Source of the DNA: Streptomyces sp. Ru62
Lineage (GTDB): Bacteria > Actinomycetota > Actinomycetes > Streptomycetales > Streptomycetaceae
Length of the DNA: 64,000 nucleotides
Assembly: GCF_002920615.1 (NCBI RefSeq)
Contig: NZ_PQSU01000004.1
Coordinates: forward strand, 1-64,000
Reading direction: 5' to 3'
Part shown: one piece after another, positions 8,805 through 17,863 of the stretch
How the letters are laid out: the number at the start of each line of letters is the position of its first letter
How positions within the stretch are numbered: position 1 is the stretch's first letter
Notes under the pieces: model-generated
Seen by the model: only the letters and a program-made list of their open reading frames with translations
The model's database searches: none
Told to the model about the DNA's origin: nothing
Program-made: the position numbers and the translations under genes

Positions 8805-11105
8805 TCAGGCCCCGATGAGGCCACGCTCGCCGGTCGGCTGCAGCGGGATGCGCGCCTTGGCGAGGACGGACGGTGCGGGCGCCGGAGTGCGCTCGTGCAG
8901 GGGCACCACCGCGGGAGCGGCATCCTGACCGAGGAACAGGTGGCGCACCACACGCTCCGCCGCATTCCCGTCGTCGAACTGCACGAACCGCTCGCGGAAG
9001 GCGGCCCGCAGCTCGGCGGCCTTGTCGCTGTTCCAGGCGCCGGAGCGGAAGACCTCGATCAGCTCTTCCTCGCTGGTCGCCGTCGCGCCCGGCGTCTCGC
9101 CCGGCTTGCCCGAGAGAATGTCGAAGTAGACGCCGCGGGCCCGCTGGTAGACCTCCCAGTCGTCCGCGTAGGTGACGATCGGGCGGTCGAGGCACGCGTA
9201 GTCGAACATGATGGAGGAGTAGTCGGTGATCAGCGCGTCGGCGGCCAGGCAGAGGTCCTCCACCACCGGATACCTCGACACGTCCTTGATCAGACCGCGG
9301 TCCTGCAGCGCCTGCAGCTGGGGGTCGGCGCCGTAGAAGTAGTGGGTGCGCACGAGTACGACGTAGTCGGGGCCCAGCTCGCGGCAGAACCGCTCCAGGT
9401 CGATACGGGGCACATAGCCCTTCTGGTAGTCGCGCACCGTCGGGCAGTAGAGGATGGCCGTCTTGCCCTCTTCGATGCCGAGTTCGGCGCGGATCCGCAG
9501 GACGTCCTCACCGGTGGCCCGGAAGTAGACGTCGTTGCGCGGATAGCCGTATTCGACCGCCTCGAACGCGCAGGGGTACACCCGCTCCCAGATCTCCGTG
9601 GAGTGCTGGTTCGAGGTCAGGCTGAGGTCCCACTTGTCGGCCCGCTCCAGCATCTTGGCGAAGCTCATGTTCTTGGCGGCCGCGGGGTACCGCTGCTGGT
9701 CGATCCCCATCTGCTTGAGGGGAGTGCCGTGGTGGGTCTGCAGATGGACCTGCTCCGGGCGCTTGACGAAGTTGTTCGGGAAGTTGACGTTGTTGACGAG
9801 GTACTTGGCACGCGCCATGACCTCCCAGTACCGCGGTGAGTTCGCCACGACGTAGTCCACGCCTTCGGGGACGGTCTCCACCGCGTCGCGCCGCACGATC
9901 CAGACGCCGTGGACATCGGGAGCGAGTTCTTTCGCCTTCTGGTAGATGGCCGCGGGGTTGCAGGCGACGCCACGGTTCCAGTAGGCCGAGTAGACGGCCA
10001 GCTTCTCGTCGACGGGGCGTCGCAGATGCAGCTGGTAGAGGCGGTTGTAAGCGGTCTTCCCGAGCTTGGTCTTGACCTTGGTGGCCCGCTTGATCACCTG
10101 GCGGCGGGTCTTGGTGGCGGCCGTCACCGCCGCGTACGCCGTGTAGGAACCACGCTCCAGCAGCTGGAACCTGACGCCCTGCGAGCCCTCCGGCAGGACG
10201 AACCCCTTCGGCTTGAAACGCTTGTAGTGCGCGGCCGACAGCTTGAAGAACTCGGCGCGGTCCCTGGGGACGATGCGGTCCTCACGGGCCAGGGTGAACA
10301 GGAAGTGGCTGGCCGCGCGCTCGAACAGCAGCGCCCGCACCGGCTCCAGGTGGGGGCGCTCGTCGAGGAACTCGAAGAGCCGCGTGTACTGCTCGAAGAT
10401 CCCGAAGTGCTTGCGGCCGGGCGTGCGCATGGAGTTGCCCTGGCGACGCTGTCGGTACTCGACGCACACGTGGTCGGTGGCGGCGATGCGCTGCGCGGTC
10501 AGCATGGTCTTGTAGACCATGAGCGCGTCTTCGTAAATGCCGTCGGTGAAGGTGAAATTGTTGCCGACGTAGAACTCACGGCGGTAAGCGCGGTTCCAGA
10601 CCACGGCGAACATGGTGAGGAACTCGGGGCGCTCCAGGGCCGTGAAGACGTCCGTGCCCGCGCCGGCGAGCATTTCGCCGGCCGCACTCGCCTGAACACG
10701 GTTGTTCCAGTAGGTGCGGACGTGGTTGAGCAGCAGGATGTCGGGGTTGCCCGTGGCCTCAAGGCGGTCGGCTATCGCCTGCAACGCGCCCTCGGCGAGG
10801 GTGTCGTCGCTGTCCAGGAACAGGATGTACTCGCCGCGCGACTTCAGGGCACCGGCGTCCCGCGCCTTTCCGATGCCCCGGTTCTCCTCGAAGTGCACGG
10901 GTATGACGCGGCTGTCCAGGGCGGCGTACTCATCCAGTATGCGACCACAGGCATCGGGGGAGTGGTCGTCGATGGCGACGATCTCGAAATCCTCGAAGGA
11001 CTGGCTGAGTATGGAATCCAGGCATGCGCGCAGGTACCCCTGAACTTTGTAGACTGGGACCACAACGCTTATTTTCGGCGAAGCGTTTCCATTCTCAACG
11101 GGCAT
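8805..11105 (-). CDS. GT2 glycosyltransferase fused to TagF-type CDP-glycerol glycerophosphotransferase
   Basis: A 766-residue two-domain enzyme for a teichoic-acid-like wall polymer, acting at the inner membrane face. The N-terminal GT-A domain begins KISVVVPVYKVQGYL and contains the metal-binding LFLDSDD. The C-terminal half is a CDP-glycerol:poly(glycerophosphate) glycerophosphotransferase domain with LQTHHGTPLKQMG near residue 450 and ALITDYSSIMFDYA near 627, the two donor-site motifs of TagF. The ATG at 11105 is preferred over an upstream in-frame codon because CCAGGAG lies 8 nt before it. It precedes galU in the same orientation. The linked glycerol-1-phosphate dehydrogenase/cytidylyltransferase pair could supply its nucleotide donor. 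Confidence 0.9.
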   Translation of the reverse strand: MPVENGNASPKISVVVPVYKVQGYLRACLDSILSQSFEDFEIVAIDDHSPDACGRILDEYAALDSRVIPVHFEENRGIGKARDAGALKSRGEYILFLDSDDTLAEGALQAIADRLEATGNPDILLLNHVRTYWNNRVQASAAGEMLAGAGTDVFTALERPEFLTMFAVVWNRAYRREFYVGNNFTFTDGIYEDALMVYKTMLTAQRIAATDHVCVEYRQRRQGNSMRTPGRKHFGIFEQYTRLFEFLDERPHLEPVRALLFERAASHFLFTLAREDRIVPRDRAEFFKLSAAHYKRFKPKGFVLPEGSQGVRFQLLERGSYTAYAAVTAATKTRRQVIKRATKVKTKLGKTAYNRLYQLHLRRPVDEKLAVYSAYWNRGVACNPAAIYQKAKELAPDVHGVWIVRRDAVETVPEGVDYVVANSPRYWEVMARAKYLVNNVNFPNNFVKRPEQVHLQTHHGTPLKQMGIDQQRYPAAAKNMSFAKMLERADKWDLSLTSNQHSTEIWERVYPCAFEAVEYGYPRNDVYFRATGEDVLRIRAELGIEEGKTAILYCPTVRDYQKGYVPRIDLERFCRELGPDYVVLVRTHYFYGADPQLQALQDRGLIKDVSRYPVVEDLCLAADALITDYSSIMFDYACLDRPIVTYADDWEVYQRARGVYFDILSGKPGETPGATATSEEELIEVFRSGAWNSDKAAELRAAFRERFVQFDDGNAAERVVRHLFLGQDAAPAVVPLHERTPAPAPSVLAKARIPLQPTGERGLIGA

Positions 11106-11548
11106 GCTTGGGGCTCCTGGACTGTCGTTCAGACTCGACCGCGCCCCGCAGTCGGGCGTACGGTGGCGGGACGCGAGAGGCACAAGGAGTGCGAGGTTAA
11201 CGTTTGTAGAAGCGTACCGTACGTCTCTGTGCCGATGGTCCTACCGTATGCCCGGCCGTGGCTGGTCGGCCGGGGTGTGGCAAGGGTCACGGATGAGCCC
11301 GGTGAGGGCTGGACCAGGACCGTCCGGTGGTACGGACCGCACCGGGTGCCGACCGGGAGGCGGGGTGGCTGCCGCGGCGCAGTCAGGTGGAGGCCGGGTG
11401 CGTGCCGGAAATGGTGAAATCGATCCCGGTATTCACGATGCGCCGGAATCCGCAGAGGTACACGGAAGTGCGGGCGGCCACGGATCCGGGCTGTCGGCCG
11501 AAGCTCCGCTCCCGTCGGAATTCCGGGCGCAACACTCCTGGTGTCCCC
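11106..11548. other. Intergenic region, no gene seen
   Basis: About 440 bp between the TagF-like gene and the L,D-transpeptidase gene, both read leftward. It should hold the promoter of the TagF-galU operon near 11180-11230, where base composition drops and CGTACCGTACG (a palindrome) occurs. No conserved ORF or RNA gene is recognisable. Confidence 0.5.
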
Positions 11549-12286
11549 TCAGGCCTTGAGGTCCGCCCTGTCTCCCATCACCACGACCGGGCGCAGCCGG
11601 GGATCGAGGGTGCGCAGCAGGTACCGCATCGCCGACTCGGACTGGCTCACGCACGCCGAAGTACCGCTGCCGTGATCCATGTGCAGCCAGATGCTGCCGC
11701 CCTTCGACTGGCCCTGCGGCCGCGTCGGGTCATTGGGCGCGGTGCCCTTCACGCGGTTGTAGTCGATGGCTATGACGTAGTCGAAGTCGTGCCAGTACGC
11801 CTTCTTCCAGTAGTGGGGCGCCTGGAAGGCCGAGGACCGGGTGTACGGCAGCTTGGTCCCCGGTGCGGCGAGGACGCCGCCCGCGTCGCTGAGCGTGAAC
11901 ACCCCGACGGGGCTGCGCAGATCACCCTCGTGATGATCCGTCGTCCAGCCCTTCCGCCCGTTGTGCGCCGCCCAGGAGCGTTCCTGCTTCCAGACGGCGC
12001 CGTGCTTGGTGAAGAGGGCGACGGTGGAGTCGGGGGAGTTCTTCCCCGCGCCGTACACCGCGACCACCTGGCGGGAGCCGGCCGGTACCTGTCGCCACAG
12101 CCGGTCCCCGATGCCGGGTACGCGCTTGAGGGCCGTCTTCCGCGGCTGCGTGTCGTCGGACTTGTCCCGAGGTGCGGCACTCCCGTGGCCCGAAGCACCG
12201 CACGCCGCGACCGACATCACCAGCAGCCCACCGAGGACCCCGCCCAACCCTGCCCGTGCCGAACCTCTTCTCCGCATGGGGTCCAT
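11549..12286 (-). CDS. L,D-transpeptidase (YkuD-fold) lipoprotein
   Basis: A 245-residue secreted protein. The N-terminus is basic, then hydrophobic, with a lipobox ending LLVMSVAAC, so it should be lipid-anchored outside the membrane. The YkuD-type catalytic motif appears as WLHMDHGSGTSACVSQSE, with C212 the nucleophile and the preceding His the base. Members make 3-3 peptidoglycan cross-links or modify cell-wall peptides. Two possible starts exist (12286 and 12277) and neither has a clear ribosome site. The mature region lacks LysM or Ig-like domains, so it is a short single-domain member. It stands alone and is divergent from proB. Confidence 0.82.
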   Translation of the reverse strand: MDPMRRRGSARAGLGGVLGGLLVMSVAACGASGHGSAAPRDKSDDTQPRKTALKRVPGIGDRLWRQVPAGSRQVVAVYGAGKNSPDSTVALFTKHGAVWKQERSWAAHNGRKGWTTDHHEGDLRSPVGVFTLSDAGGVLAAPGTKLPYTRSSAFQAPHYWKKAYWHDFDYVIAIDYNRVKGTAPNDPTRPQGQSKGGSIWLHMDHGSGTSACVSQSESAMRYLLRTLDPRLRPVVVMGDRADLKA

Positions 12287-12664
12287 GGTCGCAGACCGCC
12301 GCGAACGCGGCCGTACCGCCCTGGAGGCCCCTGAGGCGAAACCACCGCCCAGCCACACCACTTGGGGCTCGCCGCGGACGAGACCCGGACGAGGGTGTTG
12401 CCGTCCGGTGACACGGAGCCGTCCTCGCCGTACCGCGAGCCGCCCTGCTGGAGGCAGAGGTGGCCGCCCCAGCGGGTGAAGCCCTGGAGGTGGCCGGGGC
12501 ACCCTGAGGGCGAGGACGGTCCCGGCCCGGCGGACGCCCGCGGGTCCCGGCCCGGGACTGTCCGGCGGTTGAGCAGCGCGGGCACGCCGTGCCCGGCTTC
12601 CCGTAGATTGAGGACGCCGGGAAGCACGGTGCCGGAACGCGCACGTGAAGGAGACGGACCGCAG
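12287..12664. other. Intergenic region between divergent genes, no gene seen
   Basis: About 380 bp containing the promoters of the L,D-transpeptidase gene (leftward) and proB (rightward). The proB frame stays open back to 12362, but composition and the ribosome site argue against coding here. No RNA gene or repeat is evident. Confidence 0.45.
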
Positions 12665-13792
12665 GTGGCAAGGGCAAGGCAGGCCGTGGGCGAGGCCCGC
12701 AGGATCGTCGTCAAGGTGGGCTCCTCCTCGCTGACCACCGCCGCGGGCGGCCTGGACGCCGACCGCGTCGACGCGCTGGTCGACGTCCTCGCCAAGATCC
12801 GCAGCGGTGGCGAGAAGGAGATCGTGCTGGTCTCCTCCGGCGCCATCGCCGCCGGCCTCGCCCCGCTCGGTCTGCGCCGCCGCCCCAAGGACCTCGCGCG
12901 CCAGCAGGCCGCCGCCAGCGTCGGCCAGGGCCTGCTCGTCGCCCGCTACACCGCCTCCTTCGCCCGCTACGGCGTCCGCGTCGGCCAAGTCCTGCTCACC
13001 AGCGACGACATGAGCCGCCGCGCCCATCACCGCAACGCCTCCCGCACCTTCGACCAGCTGCTCGCGATGGGTGCCTTCCCGATCGTCAACGAGAACGACA
13101 CCGTCGCCACCGACGAGATCCGCTTCGGCGACAACGACCGCCTCGCCGCCCTCGTCGCCCACCTCGTCCACGCCGACCTGCTGGTCCTCCTCTCCGACGT
13201 CGACGGCGTCTACGACGGCGACCCCAGCAGGCCCGGCACCTCCCGGATCGCGGAGGTGAAGGGCCCGCAGGACCTCGCCGGCGTCGAGATCGGCAGCGCG
13301 GGCAAGGCCGGCGTCGGCACCGGCGGCATGGTCACCAAGGTGGAGGCCGCCCGGATCGCCGCCGCCGCCGGCATCCCGGTGGTGCTGACCAGCGCCGTCC
13401 ACGCGGCCGAGGCCCTGGCCGGCGGCGACACCGGCACCTACTTCCACGCCACCGGCAAGCGCTCCGCCGAGCGGCTCCTCTGGCTCCAGCACGCCTCCAC
13501 CCCGCAGGGCGCCCTGATCCTGGACGACGGCGCGGTGGACGCGGTCGTCAAGCGGCGCACCTCGCTGCTGCCCGCCGGGATCGCCGCCGTCGAGGGCGAG
13601 TTCAGCGCGGGCGACCCCGTCGAGCTGCGGGACACCACGGGCCGCGCCGTGGGCCGGGGACTCGTCAACTTCGACGCCAAGGAGATCCCCCGGCTGATCG
13701 GGCGTTCGACCCGCGAGCTGGCACGTGAGCTGGGCCCGGCGTACGAACGCGAGGTCGTACACAGGGACGACCTGGTCCTCCTGCACCCCTGA
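12665..13792 (+). CDS. proB: Glutamate 5-kinase
   Basis: A 375-residue kinase for the first step of proline synthesis, L-glutamate to gamma-glutamyl phosphate. The amino-acid-kinase domain begins RRIVVKVGSSSLT and includes LVSSGAIAAGL, FPIVNENDTVA and the nucleotide-binding LLSDVDGVYDGDP. A C-terminal PUA domain covers roughly residues 285-375. The GTG at 12665 is chosen because AAGGAG at 12648-12653 precedes it at 11 nt and because the family's N-terminus starts just before RRIVVK. proA lies about 850 bp downstream, with one small gene between. Confidence 0.95.
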   Translation: MARARQAVGEARRIVVKVGSSSLTTAAGGLDADRVDALVDVLAKIRSGGEKEIVLVSSGAIAAGLAPLGLRRRPKDLARQQAAASVGQGLLVARYTASFARYGVRVGQVLLTSDDMSRRAHHRNASRTFDQLLAMGAFPIVNENDTVATDEIRFGDNDRLAALVAHLVHADLLVLLSDVDGVYDGDPSRPGTSRIAEVKGPQDLAGVEIGSAGKAGVGTGGMVTKVEAARIAAAAGIPVVLTSAVHAAEALAGGDTGTYFHATGKRSAERLLWLQHASTPQGALILDDGAVDAVVKRRTSLLPAGIAAVEGEFSAGDPVELRDTTGRAVGRGLVNFDAKEIPRLIGRSTRELARELGPAYEREVVHRDDLVLLHP

Positions 13793-13936
13793 GGCCCGCG
13801 GAAGGCCCGTGAAACGGGGCCTGTGGGACGCCCCCGGTGGGGGACGTTCCGTAAAACCGCCACGCGGAGCCCTGCGGCCTGCTCAACTTTGTCTGGGGGA
13901 CATGTTGAAGGGACGGGTTCCGTCAAGGGGCCGAGC

Positions 13937-13985
13937 GAGCCATACGAGCATGCGAGCCGTGCGAGCCACGTGAGCCGTGCGAGCC
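13937..13985 (+). repeat. Degenerate 9-nt tandem repeat (GAGCC core)
   Basis: Six copies of a GAGCC/GAGCA core at 13937, 13946, 13954, 13963, 13972 and 13981 give an almost exact 9-nt period, between proB and the small gene that follows. Its reverse complement (GGCTCG...) resembles the repeat near 41.5 kb. Confidence 0.7.
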
Positions 13986-14004
13986 ATGCGTGAAGGAGGC
14001 CGTC

Positions 14005-14430
14005 GTGAGACGAGTGCGCCCGGGGGCGGCGTCCCGTGGTGCTCTGACGAGCGTCGCGGCCGGGGACACCTATGAGGAGCCCAAGGACCTGCCCAGGCTG
14101 TGGCACGTCACCCTCAGCGTCTCCGGGGAGAAGGTCCCGCTGCCCGAACTGCGGCGGGCCCTGGAACAGCTCGCCCACGACCACCCCTTCCTGCTGACCA
14201 GCAGATACGCGACCGACCACGCCGAGATCCGGTACTGGGAAGAGGCCCGCGACCTGCACGACGCCGCCGCCGTGGCGCTGCGCCTGTGGGGCGAGCACCG
14301 GCAGAGCGCCGGCCTGCCGCCCTGGGAGATCGTCGGCCTGGAGGTCATCGACCGCGAGACGTACCACCACCGCATCGCCGAGGGCTACGGCCCCGCCCCG
14401 GCGACACCGGTGGGGGTGCACCCGTTCTGA
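14005..14430 (+). CDS. Conserved hypothetical protein between proB and proA
   Basis: A 141-residue soluble protein with no signal peptide or membrane segment. A ferredoxin-like alternation of strands and helices is suggested by LWHVTLSVSGEKVPLPELRRAL and DHPFLLTSRY. I do not recognise a characterised family. The GTG at 14005 is chosen because AAGGAGG (13993-13999) lies 5 nt upstream; the GTG at 13990 lies before that site. Position between the two proline genes might indicate a proline-related role, but that is only context. Confidence 0.7.
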   Translation: MRRVRPGAASRGALTSVAAGDTYEEPKDLPRLWHVTLSVSGEKVPLPELRRALEQLAHDHPFLLTSRYATDHAEIRYWEEARDLHDAAAVALRLWGEHRQSAGLPPWEIVGLEVIDRETYHHRIAEGYGPAPATPVGVHPF

Positions 14431-14449
14431 GGGGCGGGCGGGGGCGGGG
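14431..14449 (+). other. G-quadruplex-type tract
   Basis: Four runs of three or more G separated by single C residues follow the preceding stop codon directly. Such a run meets the usual G-quadruplex pattern, but runs like this also occur by chance in DNA this GC-rich. Confidence 0.4.
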
Positions 14450-14640
14450 CCGGTGCGGTGGGCCGGCCGGGGGCGGGGAGCCCGGGTCGGCTGTCGGGTG
14501 GGCGGGTGCCACGTGGGTGCACCGCGCCGGAGCGAGCGGGCCGGCCGTTGCCCCGCCCGGGAAGGTTCACCCCCTTTTGGGGTGTCTCGGGGTGTGGGAC
14601 GACCGCTGAACCGCCGGGCCCCGCGCACTACCCTTCCTTC

Positions 14641-15927
14641 ATGACCACGCTCTCGCCGTACGACTCGATGTCCCCGGTCACCCAGGCCGCCTACCGGGCC
14701 AAGGCCGCCGCCGCCGACCTCGCGCCGCTCCCGCGCGCCGTGAAGGACGACGCGCTGCTCGCCATCGCCGACGCCCTGGAGGTCCGGACCGCCGAGATCG
14801 TCGAGGCCAACGCCAAGGACGTGGCCAAGGCCCGGGAGAACGGCACCAGCGAGGCCATCGTCGACCGGCTCACCCTCACCCCGGAGCGGGTCCGCGCCAT
14901 CGCCTCCGACGTCCGCGACGTCGCGAAGCTGCCCGACCCGGTCGGCGAGGTCGTCCGGGGCTCCACCCTTCCCAACGGCATCGACCTGCGCCAGGTCCGC
15001 GTCCCGCTCGGTGTCGTCGGCATCATCTACGAGGCCCGGCCGAACGTCACCGTGGACGCCGCCGCCCTCTGCCTCAAGTCCGGCAACGCGGTCCTGCTGC
15101 GTGGCTCGGCCTCCGCCTACGAGTCCAACTCCGCCCTCGTCCGGGTGCTCCGCGACGCCGTCGGCGGCGCCGGGCTGCCCGCCGACGCCGTGCAGCTCGT
15201 GCCCGGGGAGAGCCGCGACTCCGTCCGCGAGCTGATGCGCGCCCGCGGCCTGGTCGACGTCCTCATCCCGCGCGGCGGCGCCTCCCTGATCCAGACCGTG
15301 GTCAACGAGTCCACGGTCCCCGTGATCGAGACCGGCACCGGCAACTGCCACGTCTACGTCGACGCCCAGGCCGACATCGACACGGCCATCGAGATCCTGA
15401 TCAACTCCAAGGCCCAGCGGGTCAGCGTCTGCAACGCCGCCGAGACCCTCCTGGTCCACCAGGACATCGCCGCCGAGTTCCTGCCGCGCGCCCTGGACGC
15501 CCTCGCCGAGGCCGGCGTCACCGTCCACGCCGACGAGCGGGTCATGGCCCACGCCAAGGACTCCAAGGCCACCGTGGTCGAGGCGACCACCGAGGACTGG
15601 GAGACGGAGTACCTGTCGTACGACATCGCCGCCGCGGTGGTGGACTCCCTGGACAAGGCCGTCGAGCACATCCGGCTGTGGACCTCCGGGCACACCGAGG
15701 CCATCGTCACCACCTCCCAGCAGGCCGCCCGCCGCTTCACCCAGCTGGTCGACTCCACCACCGTCGCCGTGAACGCCTCCACCCGCTTCACCGACGGCGG
15801 CCAGTTCGGCTTCGGCGCCGAGATCGGCATCTCCACCCAGAAGCTGCACGCCCGCGGCCCCATGGGTCTGCCGGAGCTGACCAGCACCAAGTACATCGTC
15901 ACCGGCGACGGACACGTCCGCCGCTGA
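14641..15927 (+). CDS. proA: Gamma-glutamyl phosphate reductase
   Basis: A 428-residue NADPH-dependent reductase that converts gamma-glutamyl phosphate to glutamate-5-semialdehyde, the step after ProB. It has an aldehyde-dehydrogenase fold with [27 protein letters not shown] and the catalytic cysteine C264 in [13 protein letters not shown]. The ATG at 14641 matches the family N-terminus. No Shine-Dalgarno is present; a TACCCT hexamer (14629-14634) ends 6 nt before the ATG, implying a leaderless transcript separate from proB. Confidence 0.95.
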   Translation: MTTLSPYDSMSPVTQAAYRAKAAAADLAPLPRAVKDDALLAIADALEVRTAEIVEANAKDVAKARENGTSEAIVDRLTLTPERVRAIASDVRDVAKLPDPVGEVVRGSTLPNGIDLRQVRVPLGVVGIIYEARPNVTVDAAALCLKSGNAVLLRGSASAYESNSALVRVLRDAVGGAGLPADAVQLVPGESRDSVRELMRARGLVDVLIPRGGASLIQTVVNESTVPVIETGTGNCHVYVDAQADIDTAIEILINSKAQRVSVCNAAETLLVHQDIAAEFLPRALDALAEAGVTVHADERVMAHAKDSKATVVEATTEDWETEYLSYDIAAAVVDSLDKAVEHIRLWTSGHTEAIVTTSQQAARRFTQLVDSTTVAVNASTRFTDGGQFGFGAEIGISTQKLHARGPMGLPELTSTKYIVTGDGHVRR

Positions 15928-16070
15928 GGTTCACCCGTCCGGCCGCGGGCCCGCTGTCCCGAGCCCCGTCCCGCGCACCGTCCTGCGGCCCGGCCCCGAA
16001 GGCGTCTCACCAGGCAGACGAATTTCCGTACCGTCTGCCCAAATTGACCCCCCAGGTCTACTCTGGACAC

Positions 16071-16643
16071 GTGCCGGAGGACGTGGGGGGCACGCCGTTC
16101 CCTGACGGCTGGGAGCCCGACGACGACCACGACCACGGGGTGTCGGACGAAGAGTTCGCCTCCGTGGTCTTCGACGAGGCCTTCGTGCAGGCGGCCACCT
16201 TCCACGAGCCGACCGCCGTGGAGCGCCTTCTGGCCGCGGCCCAGGCCAGAGCAGAGGCATCCGAGGCCGAGGCCCGCCGCGCCCGCGCGCGAGGCGAGCG
16301 CTACGACGACGGCTACGGCCCCGAGGGCACCGCATCCGGCCGGGATCACGACGATGACGAGCTGGACGACACCTACGTCCTCGGCGACCACCACGGCCCC
16401 TTCGGTGCCTACGGCAAGCAGGTCCGCTGGCACCGGCCCGTGGCCTGGGTCCTCGCCGTCGTGATGGGCATCGGCATGGTCGCCCTGGCCTTCGCCGCCG
16501 TCTACCGGGGAGGCTCCTCGGGCACCCGCGACCGCGTTCCCGCCCCCGCCTCAACCGGCCTCGAACAGGGCAGCGCGTCCGCCCCCGGCTCCGCCACCGA
16601 CCGCTCCCGGCCGGCCGTCTCGGCCATTCCGCCCTCCCCCTGA
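16071..16643 (+). CDS. Single-pass membrane protein with SVVFDE motif (paralogue 1)
   Basis: A 190-residue protein of unknown function. A soluble acidic N-terminus contains EEFASVVFDEAFVQAATFHE followed by an Ala/Glu/Arg helix, then one membrane helix (VAWVLAVVMGIGMVALAFAA, about residues 125-145) and a short Pro/Ser-rich outer tail. The same SVVFDExFVxAA segment occurs in the next gene, so the two are paralogues with different outer domains. The GTG at 16071 follows a TACTCT hexamer by 6 nt with no ribosome site, suggesting leaderless expression. Confidence 0.72.
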   Translation: MPEDVGGTPFPDGWEPDDDHDHGVSDEEFASVVFDEAFVQAATFHEPTAVERLLAAAQARAEASEAEARRARARGERYDDGYGPEGTASGRDHDDDELDDTYVLGDHHGPFGAYGKQVRWHRPVAWVLAVVMGIGMVALAFAAVYRGGSSGTRDRVPAPASTGLEQGSASAPGSATDRSRPAVSAIPPSP

Positions 16644-16731
16644 GCGCCCCGCCCGAGTTTGGTGAGAACCTGTCAGAAGTTGTCGTGCGGCAGGGCGTTT
16701 ACCCGGGGCTCACGAGACCTACTCTGAAGGT

Positions 16732-17802
16732 ATGGGCGGGCCTGGAGACCCACCGGAGGGGACACCCGAGGGCGGCCCCGGCGGTGCGGAGGACGAATAC
16801 CGATCCGTCGTCTTCGACGAGTCGTTCGTCCGCGCTGCCCGCCTCCAGGAGTTCTCCGCCGAGGAGCGGATGGCCGACCACGCCCCCGCCGTCCGCCGCC
16901 GCCCGCCCCTGCACCGGGGCCTCACCCGGCAGGTCCTCGTCCTGGTCCTGCTGATCGCCGTCGCCTTCGCCACCGCGATCTACATGGGCGTCCGCCACCC
17001 CTACGGCTCCCCGCAGACCCGGCGGCCCGTGGAATCCCTCAGGATGACCGTCATCCCGCTCGCCCCCCAGGGCAAGGTGCCCGGCGCCACGGACCCCGAG
17101 AGGCTCTACGCGCACAGCCCCGCCGCTCCGTACGAGGCCGGCGCCGAGGGCATCCCCCTGCCGGCCTCGCGCGGCACCGCCCACTTCTCCGACAGCCAGG
17201 TGGTGACCGCCCTCACCACCGCCAAGGACTACATCGTCCGCTCCTCGCTCTACCCCGAGGTGCTCAGCGGCCGCGAGGTCCGCCCCGCCCGGGCCCTGAT
17301 CGACTCCGACCAGCTCGACCAGTTCGACCAGAGCTTCGACCACCCGGCGGCGGACGGCCGGCACGCGGCCACGGGCTGGGTGGTCCGCATCGACCCCGCC
17401 CGCGCCCAGCTCGCCGACGGCAGGATCCGCGTGTTCGGCAGTCTGCACGCGGCCGAAGCCGACTCGGCGACCCTGGAGGTCACCGCCGACCACACCTTCG
17501 TCTACGCCCTGCGCCCCACCGGCGCCGCCGCCGACGTCCCCGCCTCCCTCTTCACGGTCCGCCGCGAAGTGACCTTCCGCTTCGACCGCGACGACCTGCG
17601 CACCCACCAGGTCCAGCTGGTCACGTCCTACGTCCAGGCGGGCCCCCTCGCCTGCGCCGAGGACGCCTCCGCCTACCTGCGTCCCCTCCTGGCCGGCCAG
17701 ACGGCCCGGTCGGGCGGCCCCGCGGGCACCAATCCCTACGAGACGGACAGCGCCACGGCCCTGTGCGGGACGCTGGCCACCGGGGCCCAGCCGAAGGTGT
17801 GA
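16732..17802 (+). CDS. Membrane-anchored protein with SVVFDE motif (paralogue 2)
   Basis: A 356-residue protein of unknown function. The cytoplasmic N-terminus carries EYRSVVFDESFVRAARLQE, the motif shared with the preceding gene. A membrane helix follows at about residues 65-85 (QVLVLVLLIAVAFATAIYMG) and then an extracytoplasmic domain of about 270 residues with two cysteines (LACAEDAS and ALCGTL) that could pair. The promoter again is TACTCT, 6 nt before the ATG. The shared cytoplasmic motif may be a docking element for a common partner; that is inference. Confidence 0.75.
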   Translation: MGGPGDPPEGTPEGGPGGAEDEYRSVVFDESFVRAARLQEFSAEERMADHAPAVRRRPPLHRGLTRQVLVLVLLIAVAFATAIYMGVRHPYGSPQTRRPVESLRMTVIPLAPQGKVPGATDPERLYAHSPAAPYEAGAEGIPLPASRGTAHFSDSQVVTALTTAKDYIVRSSLYPEVLSGREVRPARALIDSDQLDQFDQSFDHPAADGRHAATGWVVRIDPARAQLADGRIRVFGSLHAAEADSATLEVTADHTFVYALRPTGAAADVPASLFTVRREVTFRFDRDDLRTHQVQLVTSYVQAGPLACAEDASAYLRPLLAGQTARSGGPAGTNPYETDSATALCGTLATGAQPKV

Positions 17803-17863
17803 GGGGCGCGGAGGGGAAACGGCGCCGCGCCCGAGGCCGTCGCTCCCCCCGCCGGCCTGGCGG

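Noticed and set aside
12362..12664. A 101-residue upstream extension of ProB
   Set aside because: No homology to the kinase fold, and AAGGAG plus GTG at 12665 fits the family N-terminus.
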